A stretch of DNA of 64,000 nt from Alitta virens (lineage: Eukaryota > Annelida > Polychaeta > Phyllodocida > Nereididae). Made by a program: the position numbers and the translations under genes. Location of the stretch: NCBI GenBank assembly GCA_932294295.1, contig OW028582.1:5451515-5515514 (forward strand), in the 5' to 3' direction. Shown piece by piece: positions 48,244 through 60,825 of this stretch. The notes beneath the pieces are model-generated. The model saw only the letters and a list, made by a program, of their open reading frames with translations, made no database searches and was not told the DNA's origin. Position 1 is the stretch's first letter, and each line of letters begins with the position of its first letter.

Positions 48244-48265
48244 CGGCGCGATAATGCTATCTGGG
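48244..48265. mobile_element. MITE end fragment (CCCAGATAGC family)
   Basis: GATAATGCTATCTGGG, the right TIR, directly adjoins the microsatellite. The rest of the element is missing. Confidence 0.6.
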
Positions 48266-49324
48266 TATCTATTAGCGATCTCGTTGAATGACAAGGGTAA
48301 GGGGGCATTGCATAAGGGGCGTGGTTAATGCCAGGTATCGGCTCCATTTAACACCGATCCACCGAACCTTTACCTGGCCACGACCTTTTTCAAAGCCCAG
48401 TTTTCGGTTAATCACATATCAATCATTTGTGGTGTTTGACCAATAATTTACTTCAGGCCTAGGTTTTTCTCAGTGAGTGATAAACAACTGTCTTTTTTCA
48501 TGATTTAATTAAATAATTACAATGAATTTCGGTTAAACTGAAAACCCTTAAATTTCCTGTCCAAACCCACTGAACCTGGTTGGTCCTTATGGCTTTCTTG
48601 ATTATGGAATTTGCGCTAGGTTTAAATCACTTCAATTAACTTAAGTTACCGTTAAATTTCTGGTTGAAGGCTTAAACATGTTGACAAAATTTTACGATCA
48701 TTTAACATGTACTAAGTGTCTCCGAAGATAATGAAATTTGATAAATTTCAACCAAACATGTCTAGGTCACAGCATACTGACAGAGGGTTGACTTAAGCGA
48801 AATTTTGTTTAGCTGCACTGAACATTCAATGGGGAGAAATAACAGAGCCCTACAGGGGGCGCTACCATCGAAGCAGATGAAAAAGACAAGATTACGTCAC
48901 TACACATTGTTACATGGATGACATCACAGAATAGATGACGTCATCAAACAATATTTATCTGCTACGGTGGCAGTGACCTTTTGTGGTATTTTTTCGCCCC
49001 TATTATATGAGCTGTAACTTTTGTCTCAGTATCATGAACACTTCAGCGTTCATGAAAATAAGTTTCGTAGTTGGTTTTACTCCATCTTGATATCAATTGG
49101 ACTTTCTAAAGTGATAAACTATCTTAAAATAGAGCGGTTTTCAGGTGACAGTGGCATCTCGCAATTAATAAACTTTAAGGCGGTATACCTGAACCGATTC
49201 AAACACTCCAGCCTGAGTCCCGGGTATCTCATGTGTGAAATTGGTGATGAACTGGTGAAGATCTGGCCGTGTAGGGAATACTACTTTTACCTTGTTATGT
49301 ATCTCAATAAACAAGGGGTCAAAT
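48266..49324. other. No gene recognised
   Basis: A 128-residue open frame starts at 49021 and runs into the MITE at 49325. It has no motif I know and its last quarter is transposon sequence, so I do not call it a gene. Confidence 0.4.
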
Positions 49325-49607
49325 TGAGTTTATTCCCTGAGCAGCCCTGTTCAGCAAGACACAAACCTTTTATCTACTCATTTTGCTTTTCAGACATAAC
49401 TAATTAGGTCATAAGTAACTGATTCCATAAATCTAATTTTTTCAGGGAAATAACAGAAATGATAAGATGTAAAATACTGCTGCTAGGATGCACTCTGCTT
49501 CAGCCAATCAGAGTCAAGGGTGGGAACTTTTCAACCAATAGAATTGCAGTATTCTGTCGTAGCCACCTAGTGGAAATACAGAGAATATTCTGTGAAAAAT
49601 CACTATT
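49325..49607 (-). mobile_element. MITE family M1, copy 4 (inverted)
   Basis: Reverse-complement match to 9147-9470, with an internal deletion. The right end reads CACTATT. Confidence 0.6.
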
Positions 49608-49789
49608 GGCTACTCGTGATCCTGCATAAATATCTCAATGACTATGCGTGATCCTGCATAATATCCGAAGACCCGGAGGCTTTAGGCCGTATGATCAAAC
49701 TTGGATGTCATGTGACCCACGATTAGTGAACATTTCAGCAAAATGCCAATTTCGAGCATGTGCAAAGGGTACCCTAGGTGTTTTTCCTC

Positions 49790-50130
49790 ACACGAGATTC
49801 TCGAACGGCGTGGCAAACGTCATTATGACCGTCTTCGATTTAAATTGATCATCCCATTGTGTTGCACAGTTAATAAGCTATTATTACGTGTTTTCAAATC
49901 GAAAATAGACCAAATATTAAGTGAGATACGAATAGGAAAAAGTAGAGAAGCAAGTTAGCTAGCGCCATGGTGAACGTCATGAAGAGCATCGCTCGATTCA
50001 AAACTTTTATAAGCGATCTTTCGTAACAGAGCAGCAGTACACCATTTAGTATAGTTCATACTGATTCCGTAAGTGTTTTCGGATCGAAAATAGACCAAAT
50101 ATTAAGGGAGATAGAGGCTGGAGAAGGCAG
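49790..50130 (+). repeat. Two diverged tandem copies of a 185-bp unit
   Basis: ATCGAAAATAGACCAAATAT followed by TAAGNGAGATA occurs at 49899 and again at 50084, and GGTGAACGTCAT-like blocks show the same offset. The unit is GC-richer than its surroundings. It may be a small satellite or a duplicated element. Confidence 0.6.
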
Positions 50131-50924
50131 GTAAGCAGGCGCAGCAAAAAGCACTACTGTATTGTGGATACATGGATTGTGTTGTGCTGCCATAAACTTC
50201 CTGATTTTGTTTCATTTGACACTGCACTGCAGTCATATGAACATCGCCTTCGGCGAGATGCTTCTGGTATTTTCATATTATCTAAATAGCAACTCCCCCC
50301 AAGTCTTTCATTTTTCGAATACAAATTAAAACACAAATTTACTGTCTTTCAAGGCTTTGCAGAGTGATTTTGTTGACCAAAGATAGATGAATTTTTGAAG
50401 GAAAATTGTTCAGGAGAACAACAAAGAGTACACAGCTTAAATGTACACAAACAACAGTGATGTCCTGGCTTATTTACACAAAACTCAGAAGATTATACAA
50501 AAAAAAGTACAACAACAACAAGACTAAATATGTCTGTGCAGCACCTGTTTCAGAAATTCTGCTCACTGGGGTCTGCAGTTTCTGAAGCTGCACAGTGTCC
50601 ATGAATGGGGATGCTAGTCATATATTTCTCTTTATTGTCTTGTTAGTGCTAACAATGAAGCAAACAGGCAGGTGACCTGAGTGTGAAATCAAATAATGTC
50701 TAACAAATGGGATCTGGACGCAGAGGAATATGAATTTGATTGGCGCAAATCTGTTTTGCACACTGTCTATGAGACCCAACTTCGTTAGTCCATCACTATT
50801 GTACATATTAAGTCACTTACAGGAGAGATATGATACAAGTCGTGTATTCACTTTTTGTAGTCAGTCACCCAGAAAAAAATATGTCTTTCAGCTTGAGCAA
50901 ACAAAGTTCAAAGAGGGTTATTGC
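50131..50924. other. No recognisable feature
   Basis: No gene or named repeat seen. Confidence 0.4.
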
Positions 50925-51075
50925 TGTCATCGGTGTCTGTCCAACGGGCGGGCAGACAGGCATTGGGAAGAAAATTGGGGGACAACTTTCGTTTCCAGAG
51001 CAGACCTCAAACACAATTGCACTTACCCTATAAACTTGCTTTATGTAATATTTCATATGGTCTAGTCACATTGAC
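50925..51075 (+). repeat. Dispersed repeat (ACTTTCGTTTCCAGAGC core)
   Basis: Diverged copy of 4600-4740. It starts GGGCGGGCAGACAGGCAT. Confidence 0.5.
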
Positions 51076-51640
51076 ATTTGGATAGAATTTATTGAAAAAG
51101 TCGGCTCACACTGGCCAAATGATGTTTTTTGGCCTAAATTCAAATTAGTGCATTCTCTGCATAGTTGGCCTAATGGTGGAAGGCCTACCGTTGGCTAATG
51201 TTGTGCCAGTCCACTGTTGGCCCAAAGTGGTTTAGATGATAAAAAAAAAACGCATTCACCTCTTCTTTATGGAATCATCTCTTAGCGCCAGTCTGGGTGA
51301 CTCATTGTAAAGAAAACTTTGTGACTCTGCTTGGTTTTACCATGAAAGACATTCATGATATAATTTCATATACTTCAATTTATTGACACTAATGTAAATA
51401 CATTTATTAATCTGTAATAATTTACATATTTAAATCTGTGTATTTATTACATAAAATATAAACTACATATTGCCTACAGTCTACCCGTTATCTACAGTGT
51501 AGTTCACTGTCTGTTTGGCCCAATGTTGACACACTTCTGGCCTAAAATGATCCACCCATGATTTTTGTTTATCGTATTGGAAAACAATAAATAAAATAAA
51601 AAAATATATATATCGCTGGTATCTTCCCTTTTCTACTACG

Positions 51641-51813
51641 GGGTGGGGGCCTAAATTGAGCTTCCAACCAATGGGTCCCAGGTTCAATTCCCAGTCGAGC
51701 CTAAGTTGGATGGCTGTTTCATCCATCATCTCATTGCCATGGTCCCGCCTGTCCTAATTAGCCCATCAGGTGCAGAAATACAGGAGGTAAAGGCCCTAAT
51801 CCACCACCACCCA
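51641..51813 (+). mobile_element. SINE family 1, box A deleted
   Basis: The head runs from GGGTGGGGGCCTA straight to AATTGAGCTTCCAACC, so the region holding box A is lost. T-arm and tail are kept. It cannot start its own transcription from the usual promoter. Confidence 0.85.
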
Positions 51814-52514
51814 CATTCCTTTTCTACTATCGTGCTGCTGCCATCCTTTACTTTCTTATCTTGATTTTCTTGTCTTCCCGTTCTTCATTTTTTGTAACCA
51901 GCAGCTGAAACAACATTGGACAGGGACAAAAACAAAATCCGTTTAAGGAAGTGTCCCACATGGTTTGATGCCTGAAAATTTCTTTCCTTTCATCCCGGAG
52001 AGTGCAAGTATTACGTAAGCTCCAGTGACCCCACCTCCATCCTCTCTGATCACAGACTGTCTACTAGGACAGGTTTTGTTCCCCCATTTTCTACCTGCCT
52101 GCATCTGTCCCTTAAGATGATGGCTGAATGAGAGATAACAGGCCAAGAGGTCACGAGCAGCCACCAGAGGGCGTGTGGGGCTGTTAAACCCCCTCTATCT
52201 GTGGTCCTTTCATTAGATTTTTCGCAAGTTTGTTGATCAATAGCATCTGCCTGTTTAAGACGGTTGTTCGGGGCTGCAGTAATTTTAGCCCAGAGCTTTC
52301 CTCAAGACCTGTTAACAAGGAGCAAGAATAACAGACGACAATAGTGTTTGCATCTTGCTAGATTTGCATTTCACAATCGTAGATACACTCGCACCTCGGC
52401 TTGAGACCATTCAAATAACAAGAGCAACCTTCAAATAAAACTCAAGCTAAAGTAGGGACGATCTATTCACCATTAATACATGTCACTATAATAGAAAAAC
52501 GTCATAATGAGTCG
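51814..52514. other. No recognisable feature
   Basis: No gene or named repeat seen. Confidence 0.4.
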
Positions 52515-52895
52515 CAGAATGAGGGCCATGCAGCAGTCTTTATATAGTTTGTGGGATTCTATGTGCACACGGTTGCACAGCATCAATTGTATGCTCAAAA
52601 ATAATGAGTGCACAGGCTATAATATAATTACTAATCTTGACTTGCTGTTATTTTTCAACAATCATCGTTTTCATGCAGTGAACAGCAATTTCAACTTCAG
52701 CTTCTTAAACATTTTAAGTGGTGTTATCACTGAATGAATTAGTCATCACCGATAAAAACCTAATTACTCATATTTTCAATGATGTGAAATGGTGATAGTA
52801 GGCACTGAGGTGTGTATATTGTTCAAACTGAATATTCATCAGCCTTTTGTAAAATACTGCAAAAAATGACAGGTCTGCTGCAAGGCTGGGATAAA
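52515..52895 (+). repeat. Dispersed repeat (copy of 8280-8700)
   Basis: See 8280-8700. It lacks the left arm of the large hairpin. Confidence 0.65.
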
Positions 52896-53350
52896 CAAGC
52901 CTTAATAGCCAGGTGACGCTGTCTAAAAGAAACCTGTTGGGAGTTTGTTTAAAACATGGAAGTTGCAAAATAAACTTGGATGCATGTTATTCTTCAACAA
53001 ATTCTGGCATGGCACCACATGGAAAAAGGAGGTATCCTTGTTATACACCTTTTTCTAATGCAAGGCATTCTGTTTATCATCATTGTGATTGATGAAGTGC
53101 TGGCTGACAATACTCTGTCGCTAGGATTTTACTAAGTGTTGGTAAGTGACTTATAACACATTAATTAGCTACTTATCAAAGTTCAGTAACCTGTTGGTAA
53201 CCAGTACTACAGGCAACGGTTTTTGTGGTATTAAGAAACATATTAGTTAAATAACAAAGGTGAATTTATCTTGGTGACTAGTTTTTTTTTGTTCCTTGGG
53301 TAGTTAAATGACCTGAAACTTCGCTGTGTACTTCTAAATTGTTACACATA

Positions 53351-53613
53351 CAGCCGTGACCAAAATTTTTCTGACATCTTATAAAACTTAAGATCATAGC
53401 ATAGCATCAATGGACTTGAATTCATCATGTCGATCTATAAGTGTGATTGACAAACAGACAGACAGAGAGACAAAATGGAGGGACAAACTGACCGACATGC
53501 AGGCAATGGCAATACCCTAGTTCATATACAAGGTCAAGGGTAATATACAGTATGATGCAAGATCAAAAATGCATCATAGTCACTGTCTATAGCAAGTGTC
53601 CAAAAACTTATGG
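53351..53613 (-). mobile_element. Tc1/mariner-type MITE, truncated
   Basis: The left end is TA then CAGCCGTGACCAAAATTTTT, a common Tc1-like terminus form. The inner part matches 57841-58490 in reverse (CATGTCGGTCAGTTTG, TGTCTGTCTGT, CAAGATC). The right end GTGTCCAAAAACTTATGG breaks off before the TA. Confidence 0.5.
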
Positions 53614-54027
53614 ATCTTATGCACGAATTCAAATTTTACTACTGTGCTGGCGCCTAAATGCAACTTTTGATGCATTTATATGGCTATTTTCTTCTATTGC
53701 CGATTATAACTATTATATAGGAATATAGAACTCTTTCCTAACATTAGTATTGAAGGATTTATCTTTCAGGTTGGGTTATTGCATTCCAAATTATGACCAT
53801 ATTTCCTCGGGTTAGTAAGACATCAGGCCAAATGTCAGGACAGAAGGAAGTAAGCCAACTGAGACTGTGTCATTATGACTTTGACACATGCTAACTTCCT
53901 ATTTGTAGTCAGATCTGTTTGTACACATGATATAAGGTTGCCTATATTCTTGATACAAGATAGCGACTAAGAGAGGATGTAAAGAAAGTCAGTATGTTTG
54001 ATGCTTATTCAAATTATATTGGGTGTT

Positions 54028-54190
54028 TGGTGGATTAGGGCTTTATATCCTGTATTTCTGCACCTGATGGGCTAATTAGAGCAGGCAGGGACGATGGATG
54101 AAACAGCCATCCAACTTGGGCTCAACTGGGAATTGAAACTGGGACCCAGTGGTTGGAAGCCCAGTGCCCTACCACTGAGCTAGGCCCCCA
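54028..54190 (-). mobile_element. SINE family 1, inverted
   Basis: Full head and tail on the minus strand, box A TAGCTCAGTGG intact, T-arm mutated (GTTTCAATTCCCAG). Confidence 0.9.
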
Positions 54191-54904
54191 GCCAACTCAA
54201 ACTATATTGGGCATTACGAGAATGCATACTTATAATATATTTATCATTTATTTTTTATTTTTTCCTTTAGGTTTCTGTAGGTGTCAGCTACAAGTATATC
54301 TTCAAAATATATCTAGCAAAAGTGTCTGTTACTGAATTGTACAAAATCTTGGGGAGTTTTGAATATATGCCCCCTACGTGAACAAGGGGGAAGCTTGTCA
54401 AATGCCCTTTTTCTGTTTGAATCTTTTCAGAACTTCAGAACTCATAGAGAGGTAGGTCTCTCTGTTGAAGGTGTTTTGTAAATACCCATTGCATAAATCC
54501 ACAAAAATTTAATTTCTGAATTGTTTCATTGGTAAGATGCATTTTGAACTACAGTGTTTTTGTTATTTTACTCACAATAGTCCACATGATTTGAATTTTA
54601 TACCGTCATAATTCATTATCATACGAAATAACAAAAAAAATTAAATTAATACTTCATTTGTAAAAATAACATATTACCAGGAAATAATCTAATTGAGTTC
54701 ATAGCACTATATATTGCAACTGTGTGTTGCCTTTCTACAGTTCTTTCCAACGTTCATCATTTTGTTAATGAGTGCCATTTATTTATTTATTTTCTAGAGC
54801 ATATTTTGTTGTTTTGGCTCATTTAAGTGCTCTCTTCAATTTTCATGAAATCTTATAGGCTTACAGGGGCAAGTAATAGACCCAAAAAAGGAGTTTGATT
54901 TGTA

Positions 54905-55015
54905 ATATGGTGTGGATTCCAAGCCTTATCATCTCATTACTACATCACCCTCTGGCAGATGATCACATTTATATAAGCTAAGCTGACCAGTAACCAGCAG
55001 TATTGAGACAACGTT
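54905..55015 (+). mobile_element. SINE family 2, 3' fragment
   Basis: ATGGTGTGGATTCCAAGCC, TATCATCTCATTACTACATC and a CAGTATTGAGACA end. Confidence 0.6.
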
Positions 55016-55140
55016 TATAAAGTACAAAAATGATCCAGTACCCTGCAAAAAAAAACCAAAAAAAAAACCATTAGCTTGAGTCATTGTTGTTGTTTTTTCT
55101 AACTAACTTCTTTATCAACATGCAACCTTCCTCCTAATCC

Positions 55141-55328
55141 GGGGCTGGGGGCCTAGCTCAGTGGTAGCATGCTGGGCTTCCAACCACTAGGTCCCGGGTT
55201 CAATTCCCGGTCGAGCCTATGTTGGATGGCTGTTTCATCCTTCGTCTCATTGCCATGGTCCCTGCCTGTCCTACTTAGCCCATCAGGTGCAGAAATACAG
55301 GACGTAAAGCCCTAAACCACCATCACCA
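55141..55328 (+). mobile_element. tRNA-derived SINE family 1
   Basis: Box A TAGCTCAGTGG, paired T-arm and complete tail. Close to 35633-35817. Confidence 0.9.
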
Positions 55329-56035
55329 CACCTCCTAATCCGGCATTAAAGGCCATTATCTCACTTCGGGTGTCAGCAACCGACACAGACCACAGGAAAG
55401 TGAGACGTGATAATGAGGTAAATTATTCCAATAATGATGTCAATAATGACGTCAGCAAGTCTAAGATCTTTTTTGTCAGACAAACGCACTTTATTCACAT
55501 TACATGTATCCTAATTTTCTTGGATTTGTTTTCCCTTGATGAAAATGAAAATTTTTTAATCGAGGACCATAGGTCAAAATTAAGTGGCTGTTGTGTTTGT
55601 GTGGGTTGTAAAAAATTAAATTTGTCTTATGGGTCCTGCTCAGTTGATTTTCTGAATAAACTTAATTGCGAAATTTAAATTTCAGAACGCTTCCAATGTA
55701 GAAAAAGCTAATTAATATGATATTGAAACTGCTGATGTGTTATATAATTCCATCTTCTACAAAGAGCAAAAACTAACAGACAAAAGATGATTGCGAGCCA
55801 TTATATTTGATAATGTAACTGTATATTATTCAGATAGACATTTTTAATCCCTTGTTAGAATCTATGCTATATTGCTCTGACGGTTTTATCTGCGATTTGA
55901 TAAATCTGGCCTTCACTGGTCTTATTAACTAAAGGACCTATGATAACGCAATATGGAAAAAAGCTAGTGTGGTAAACATTCTGTATCATTTTGCATTTCT
56001 CTCAGAAATTAATATTTATACATGGCCAATTGTGC
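55329..56035. other. No recognisable gene
   Basis: A 102-residue frame from 55370 shows no known motif. (AATAATGACGTCA)-like repeats occur near 55430. Confidence 0.4.
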
Positions 56036-56117
56036 TATGTGCGTTTTTTTTCCTTATTATAATTTGCTAAAAACCATGCATTTTCCATGCATTTATCCTT
56101 CTCATGGAAAACGCATG
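56036..56117. mobile_element. Short MITE, relative of 62020-62135
   Basis: Ends TGTGCGTTTT and AAAACGCATG in inverted order, with CCATGCATTT and CATTTTCCATGC inside. Internally deleted against its relative. Confidence 0.5.
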
Positions 56118-57838
56118 TGGACCGATTATCGATTATATGGTCGGAGGGCAAGGTAAAATGCCCTATTGATCGATCCATCAAGATGATTATGTTGTGGGGG
56201 CAGCCCCTTGTTGATTTGACACTTTAGTGTCCTTTAAACACGACAAATTTGATGGATCGCCCCCATAACTAGATGTAAGCTGTCCAGCGGTTGAAACGGT
56301 TATCTGAAAAGAACACCAATTCTAAGAAAAAACAAAAAGGTAAAAAAATAAATGAATCAGGTAGACAAAAATAAAATATAGCAAAAAAGATAGCACCTAT
56401 ACTGATGCTATAGATAACCTGCCTTAACATATTATTCACTTCAGATCGGTACTAAGTATACAAGAGGCATAACTGGAGTGATGATGGTGATTTATTCAAG
56501 CACGATTTACAACATGAAATATATAAAAAAATTTATAAACATGATATGTGCCTTTGGGCGACTCCCCTAAGACAGTCATGTCGTTTTTGGGGAGCCGCCT
56601 AGTGGAGATTCCAGTCAGATACTTATTTACATAATTTTGTTTTATTTATTTAATTTTATTATGAGGAATTACCACAAACAAAGCATTGCGCAGAGCCCTC
56701 TGTTGGCCACTGGGGTTAAATGTCTTCCCCCAGTGTCCAAGCTAGAAAATGAACGTTCCCACAATGTTGCTGCAATGTTACACAGAGGTTGCAAGAACAT
56801 TACCATTTGTGTTATGGTAAGCAACATTACAAACAACATTCACAGCAACGTTTTAACAACAATCCTGTGACATTGCAAAGAAACATTTATCGCAATGTTG
56901 CAACTTGCTGATAAAATTTTCATAACATTTCAATCGAATGTATATATCTGCCAAATTAGTCTTTGTTTTATGTTTCTGAAAGTCTGTCTATCTGTCTTTC
57001 AAGCGGTTTGTCTCTGTCGCTCTCCCTGCCAGAAATCCACAATCGGTCCCTGATTCTCCTTACCATTCTAGAACAGGCTTTCTTTGCTTTATTTTCTCCA
57101 TGTTCGTTGTTCATTCTCCTCTATTTTGTTTTTCTCTTCTGCCAAATTATGTTCTCCTAATCCAATTATCTTTCCATGTCACGAAACAAATGGTTTGCAA
57201 ATAATTATGCTGTTGACAAAATGAATGAAATTTGTGTTTCAATTAATAGATTCTTGATATCTGAACACTTGGAGATTAAGATTCCTGTTTTTACGATAAG
57301 GCTTCTATTTTCTAAAACGAAATGTGTCAATTTCACTGCATTGGATACCCCCGGAACATAATTGGCTGCCAGATGTATATATAATATTTAGTGCAGGCAC
57401 TGTCTATACACAAGAATAACTCATTTTATGGAGACAAATGGAGAGACAGGCGCAACGTCACAACATAACTCATTTTGTATTAATATAGACCATACACAGA
57501 AGTCACACACTGTTTCCTGTCATGTCAGAGTAATTTTGCAGATAATTGCTTCTGTCTGAGTTAACTATCTACAGCATAAAAATAATGTGGGCAAATATTA
57601 AGCCATATCTGTGCTAAGTGCGTCAAAACTAAAAAGGTTGTCAAATAACAAGAGCTTGGTCTACTACAGAACAGTTTCAGGTATAACAAGTACAGCATAC
57701 TTAGTGTTCACATGATTTTGAATCTAATGAAAATATGTGCACATATATATGACACACCATCCTAAGATAGAAATCAGCACACCTTGACCTTGCATGACAC
57801 TGACATTGTCACACTGGCTTGACCTTCACATTTCAATG
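56118..57838. other. No gene recognised
   Basis: AACATTG/CAATGTT motifs recur at 56760-56910, perhaps a decayed element. No other feature. Confidence 0.4.
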
Positions 57839-57840
57839 TA

Positions 57841-58490
57841 CAGCCATGACCATAAGTTTTTGGACACTGGCACTTTTTTAAATCTTTTATCATATTAGGT
57901 TTTATAACACTTGGCTGTGTATATCCTACTAGGGAATTGTGATGGCCGCCATGTCGGTCAGTTTGAGCCTCTTTTTTGTCTCTGTCTGTCTGTCAACACC
58001 ACACTAAGTCTTATAGACATGATAACTTCAGATCTATTGATGTTAAGTTCATGAACCTACAGGTAATATACTGTAGAGGAAGATCTTGAGTAAGTTAAAA
58101 CATTGACGACTTTGCCTGTTTTTAGGCCACTCATCCGTACCTTGTGGTTCTTCACTCAACTCCCACTAGCAAAGCATGTGAAAAATTAGGTTCTTCCCTT
58201 TGTCCAACCATCAAGAACTTTATTATATATTGGTATGATTTTTGTGAAAAAGTATTGTCAGGACACTAGCATTCCAAATTAGGCCAGCGTCCTTTTTATA
58301 TCAGCCACGTCGGTACAACATCGTTTTGACATCGCCGACATTGCGCAGAGGTTGATAAGATTTGGAATACTACCTGGGCAGTAAATATGATCCCTAAAGA
58401 AAATAATTCAAGAAAAAGAGCTGTATCGAAAACTAAACCCAAATTACAGTGTTTAAATTAAATCATCCAAACACTTATGGACACGGTCGT
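57841..58490 (+). mobile_element. Tc1/mariner-type non-autonomous element
   Basis: The left end CAGCCATGACCATAAGTTTT and the right end, inward, ACGACCGTGTCCATAAGTGT are imperfect inverted repeats, flanked by TA. No transposase remains. A diverged 119-bp-family MITE (58261-58378) is nested inside. Confidence 0.55.
58261..58378. mobile_element. 119-bp MITE family, copy 6 (diverged)
   Basis: TAGCATTCCAAATTAGGCC on the left and GATTTGGAATACTACCTGGG on the right; outer bases are mutated. Confidence 0.8.
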
Positions 58491-58784
58491 TATAGTGAGG
58501 TTTCATGCTTATTACTTCACATGGATTTTTTCTGAATGAGACATCTTCCCAGAAAACTAGTTTCTGACTGTCTTATTAGATGTTGGTCTACTACATCATG
58601 GGCCAATTTCACACACATATTCACCTGTACTCCATCTTCCAAGATGGCCATACCGGACCTAGTTATTACTCTCAACATCTGTGCTCTATTTTGCTGCAAC
58701 GCATCTGGTCTTATTTGGCAGAATTTCTTACATTTTGTTATGATTTAGTTTCAACATATGACAGATTATAAAATACTTTAGGTG

Positions 58785-58895
58785 TCTGGTGTGGACTCCG
58801 AGCAGCCTTATTATCTCTTCATTATGTCTGCCCGTGACAGCTGGTCATATAGGCTGACTAAGCTTCAGACCCAGTAGCATTGAGACATGAGACAT
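58785..58895 (+). mobile_element. SINE family 2, 3' fragment
   Basis: TGGTGTGGACTCCGAGC, CAGCTGGTCATATAGGCTG and AGCTTCAGACCCAGTAGC, then an ACATTAG repeat. Confidence 0.65.
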
Positions 58896-59436
58896 TAGAC
58901 AATATTATTAACATCTTTATTCGCGCTCAAAGCGTACATGTGAAAAAATAATCGGATACATTTTAATTAAAAAATACAGATGAATTCAATTATATCATAT
59001 AGTTCATTTACACTAAACAGTTGTCATAAGATCATCTCTGGTGGCACATAGCTCTTTTATAGCAAGTCCATCACATTTTGTAGTTAGACATTAGACATTA
59101 GACATTAGAAATTAGACAAAAGCTGTTTGTATTCCCAAACCACATTCCTGAAAAGTAGACAATGTAATGTAATCATGTAATGAATGAGATGACATGAACA
59201 ATCTGAGACTCCCTCTCTTTGATCTTTTCTGGAATCTTTGGTGTAATCACATAAGGTAAAGTTTGCTGTGACATAAAATGACACATTATAATTGGTGTAA
59301 ATATTTGGACCGATAGTTGTTTACAATGTCATTTAGATCCTTGTGTAACATCATTTAACCATTGTTTATACATCTATTGTATATCATTCTACTGTCAAAT
59401 CTACTGTCAAATGGTCGATAATTCAAAGTCAAAGAT

Positions 59437-59722
59437 GGGATACTGTGGTCTAGTGGTTAAGGTGTTTGCCTGATATATCCACAAGGTTGTGGGTACAAAC
59501 CTCCACCATCTCGTCAAGCATTTGGACAGAACCTCTGAACCACTGCCTCACCCCACCCACTGGCAGGTGCAATGGGTACTTGGCAATAGGCACCCACAGT
59601 GATCGCACTTCTGTGAGCTCTTACGCCCCTGCAGTTAACCCTGTGTTGAAAGCAAACCCCCCCCCCCTGGGAGTTTGGAAAGACTCTAGATTGGCCTGCC
59701 AAAGATGTAATTGCAAAGTTAG
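59437..59722 (+). mobile_element. tRNA-like repeat (possible SINE family 3)
   Basis: The head TACTGTGGTCTAGTGGTTAA matches Leu/Ser-type box A. GTGGGTACAAACCTCCAC sits where the T-arm should be. The downstream part (CCACTGGCAGGTGCAATGGG and beyond) is unlike families 1 and 2. There is only one copy in this window, so SINE status is inferred. Confidence 0.5.
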
Positions 59723-59920
59723 TTGAGATGTTTTTGACTTAAAAACCCTGATTTACATTTACACTTTTTCCAACACTGACTCCATTGCCAATGTAACCAT
59801 TATTCATAGGCACTCTAAAGAGTTGAACTCCAACAATATGATTCTGTAATGACAACAACAGCAAGTCATTTTGTACCACTCATCAGTCCTATTTAACATT
59901 TTACATGATATAATCTTCAT

Positions 59921-60039
59921 CCCAGATAGCATTCCAAATCGTATCAATGTCGGCGCGATGTCGGCGATGTCAAAACGATGTTATACCGCCGGCGGCCGAT
60001 ATAGAAACGACGCTGGTCCGATTTGGAATGCCATCTTGG
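59921..60039. mobile_element. 119-bp MITE, copy 7
   Basis: Exactly 119 bp, AT on both sides, right TIR with two changes. Confidence 0.93.
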
Positions 60040-60298
60040 ATGTAAAGCAATTACATAGCTACTGTATTGGGGGGCAATCAGAAGTCGGCCGAGCCCAAAG
60101 CAAAGGCACCAGTGTTCAGTTTGCCTGCATAAAAGTCAAAATCTGCAACAAATCTATATGCTGAAAAGTGTAGTCTTCTGCCAGTTTTTCCTGGCTGTCA
60201 TATTTGGAATAGTAGTGTTATGTAATTTTCCTGAGCACCACAGCCATTTTGCCAGCATCTACAGCAGCCTCCGTTCTGCCAGCGTAACGGGTTTGATT

Positions 60299-60481
60299 AG
60301 GAGTTACCTCTTGAAATTAAAATTCCTAGATTATGTACTCAAATTAGTCCTTGTCTTATCAAATGATCGTCTTTCTGTTACTGTCGATTGCAATGAAGTG
60401 CAAACGAATCCAGTTCTTACGTTATCTTTTGACATCCCAGATTACCTTGGACGAGTGCTTATTATATTAACATTTTCATGA
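60299..60481 (+). pseudogene. Possible laminin-G/TSPN-like exon fragment
   Basis: An open frame running from 60158 contains LVLVLSNDRLSVTVDCNEV at about 60344-60400. That resembles the strand in thrombospondin-N-like laminin-G domains that reads 'L.L.V....V..YVDC..V'. It then has DIPDYLGRVLI, like the strand that follows. No clean splice sites bound it and the upstream part does not fit. It could be an isolated exon, a relic or chance. Confidence 0.2.
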
Positions 60482-60717
60482 CAAGAAAGCTCACTTAATC
60501 AGGACCGTAACAGGTGGAGGTTAATCAAGAACCATAACATCAAAGGGGTAAATTTTATATTAATAGATAAACATTTCGACCTCTTGACCTCCCCTGCACT
60601 TTTGATCTTGACAACGTCTGTTCCCGGCACGAATTGCTAATGGGGCCATTGAGGTAACAAAATGCTAAACTGGTTTAACAGCAGCATGGTTACAGGATTC
60701 GAGCAGGGAAAGGGGGG

Positions 60718-60825
60718 GATAGATGGATATATAGACAGCCAGATAGATAGGTAGATAGATAGATAAGTAGATAGATAGATAGATAGACAGATAGATAGGT
60801 AGATAGATAGAAAGATAGATGTCAA
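60718..60825 (-). repeat. (GATA)n microsatellite
   Basis: Tetranucleotide run directly next to the tail end of a SINE family 2 copy (60826 on). Confidence 0.95.

Noticed and set aside
49021..49407. 128-codon frame
   Set aside because: Its last part is MITE sequence (49325 on) and the rest shows no known motif.
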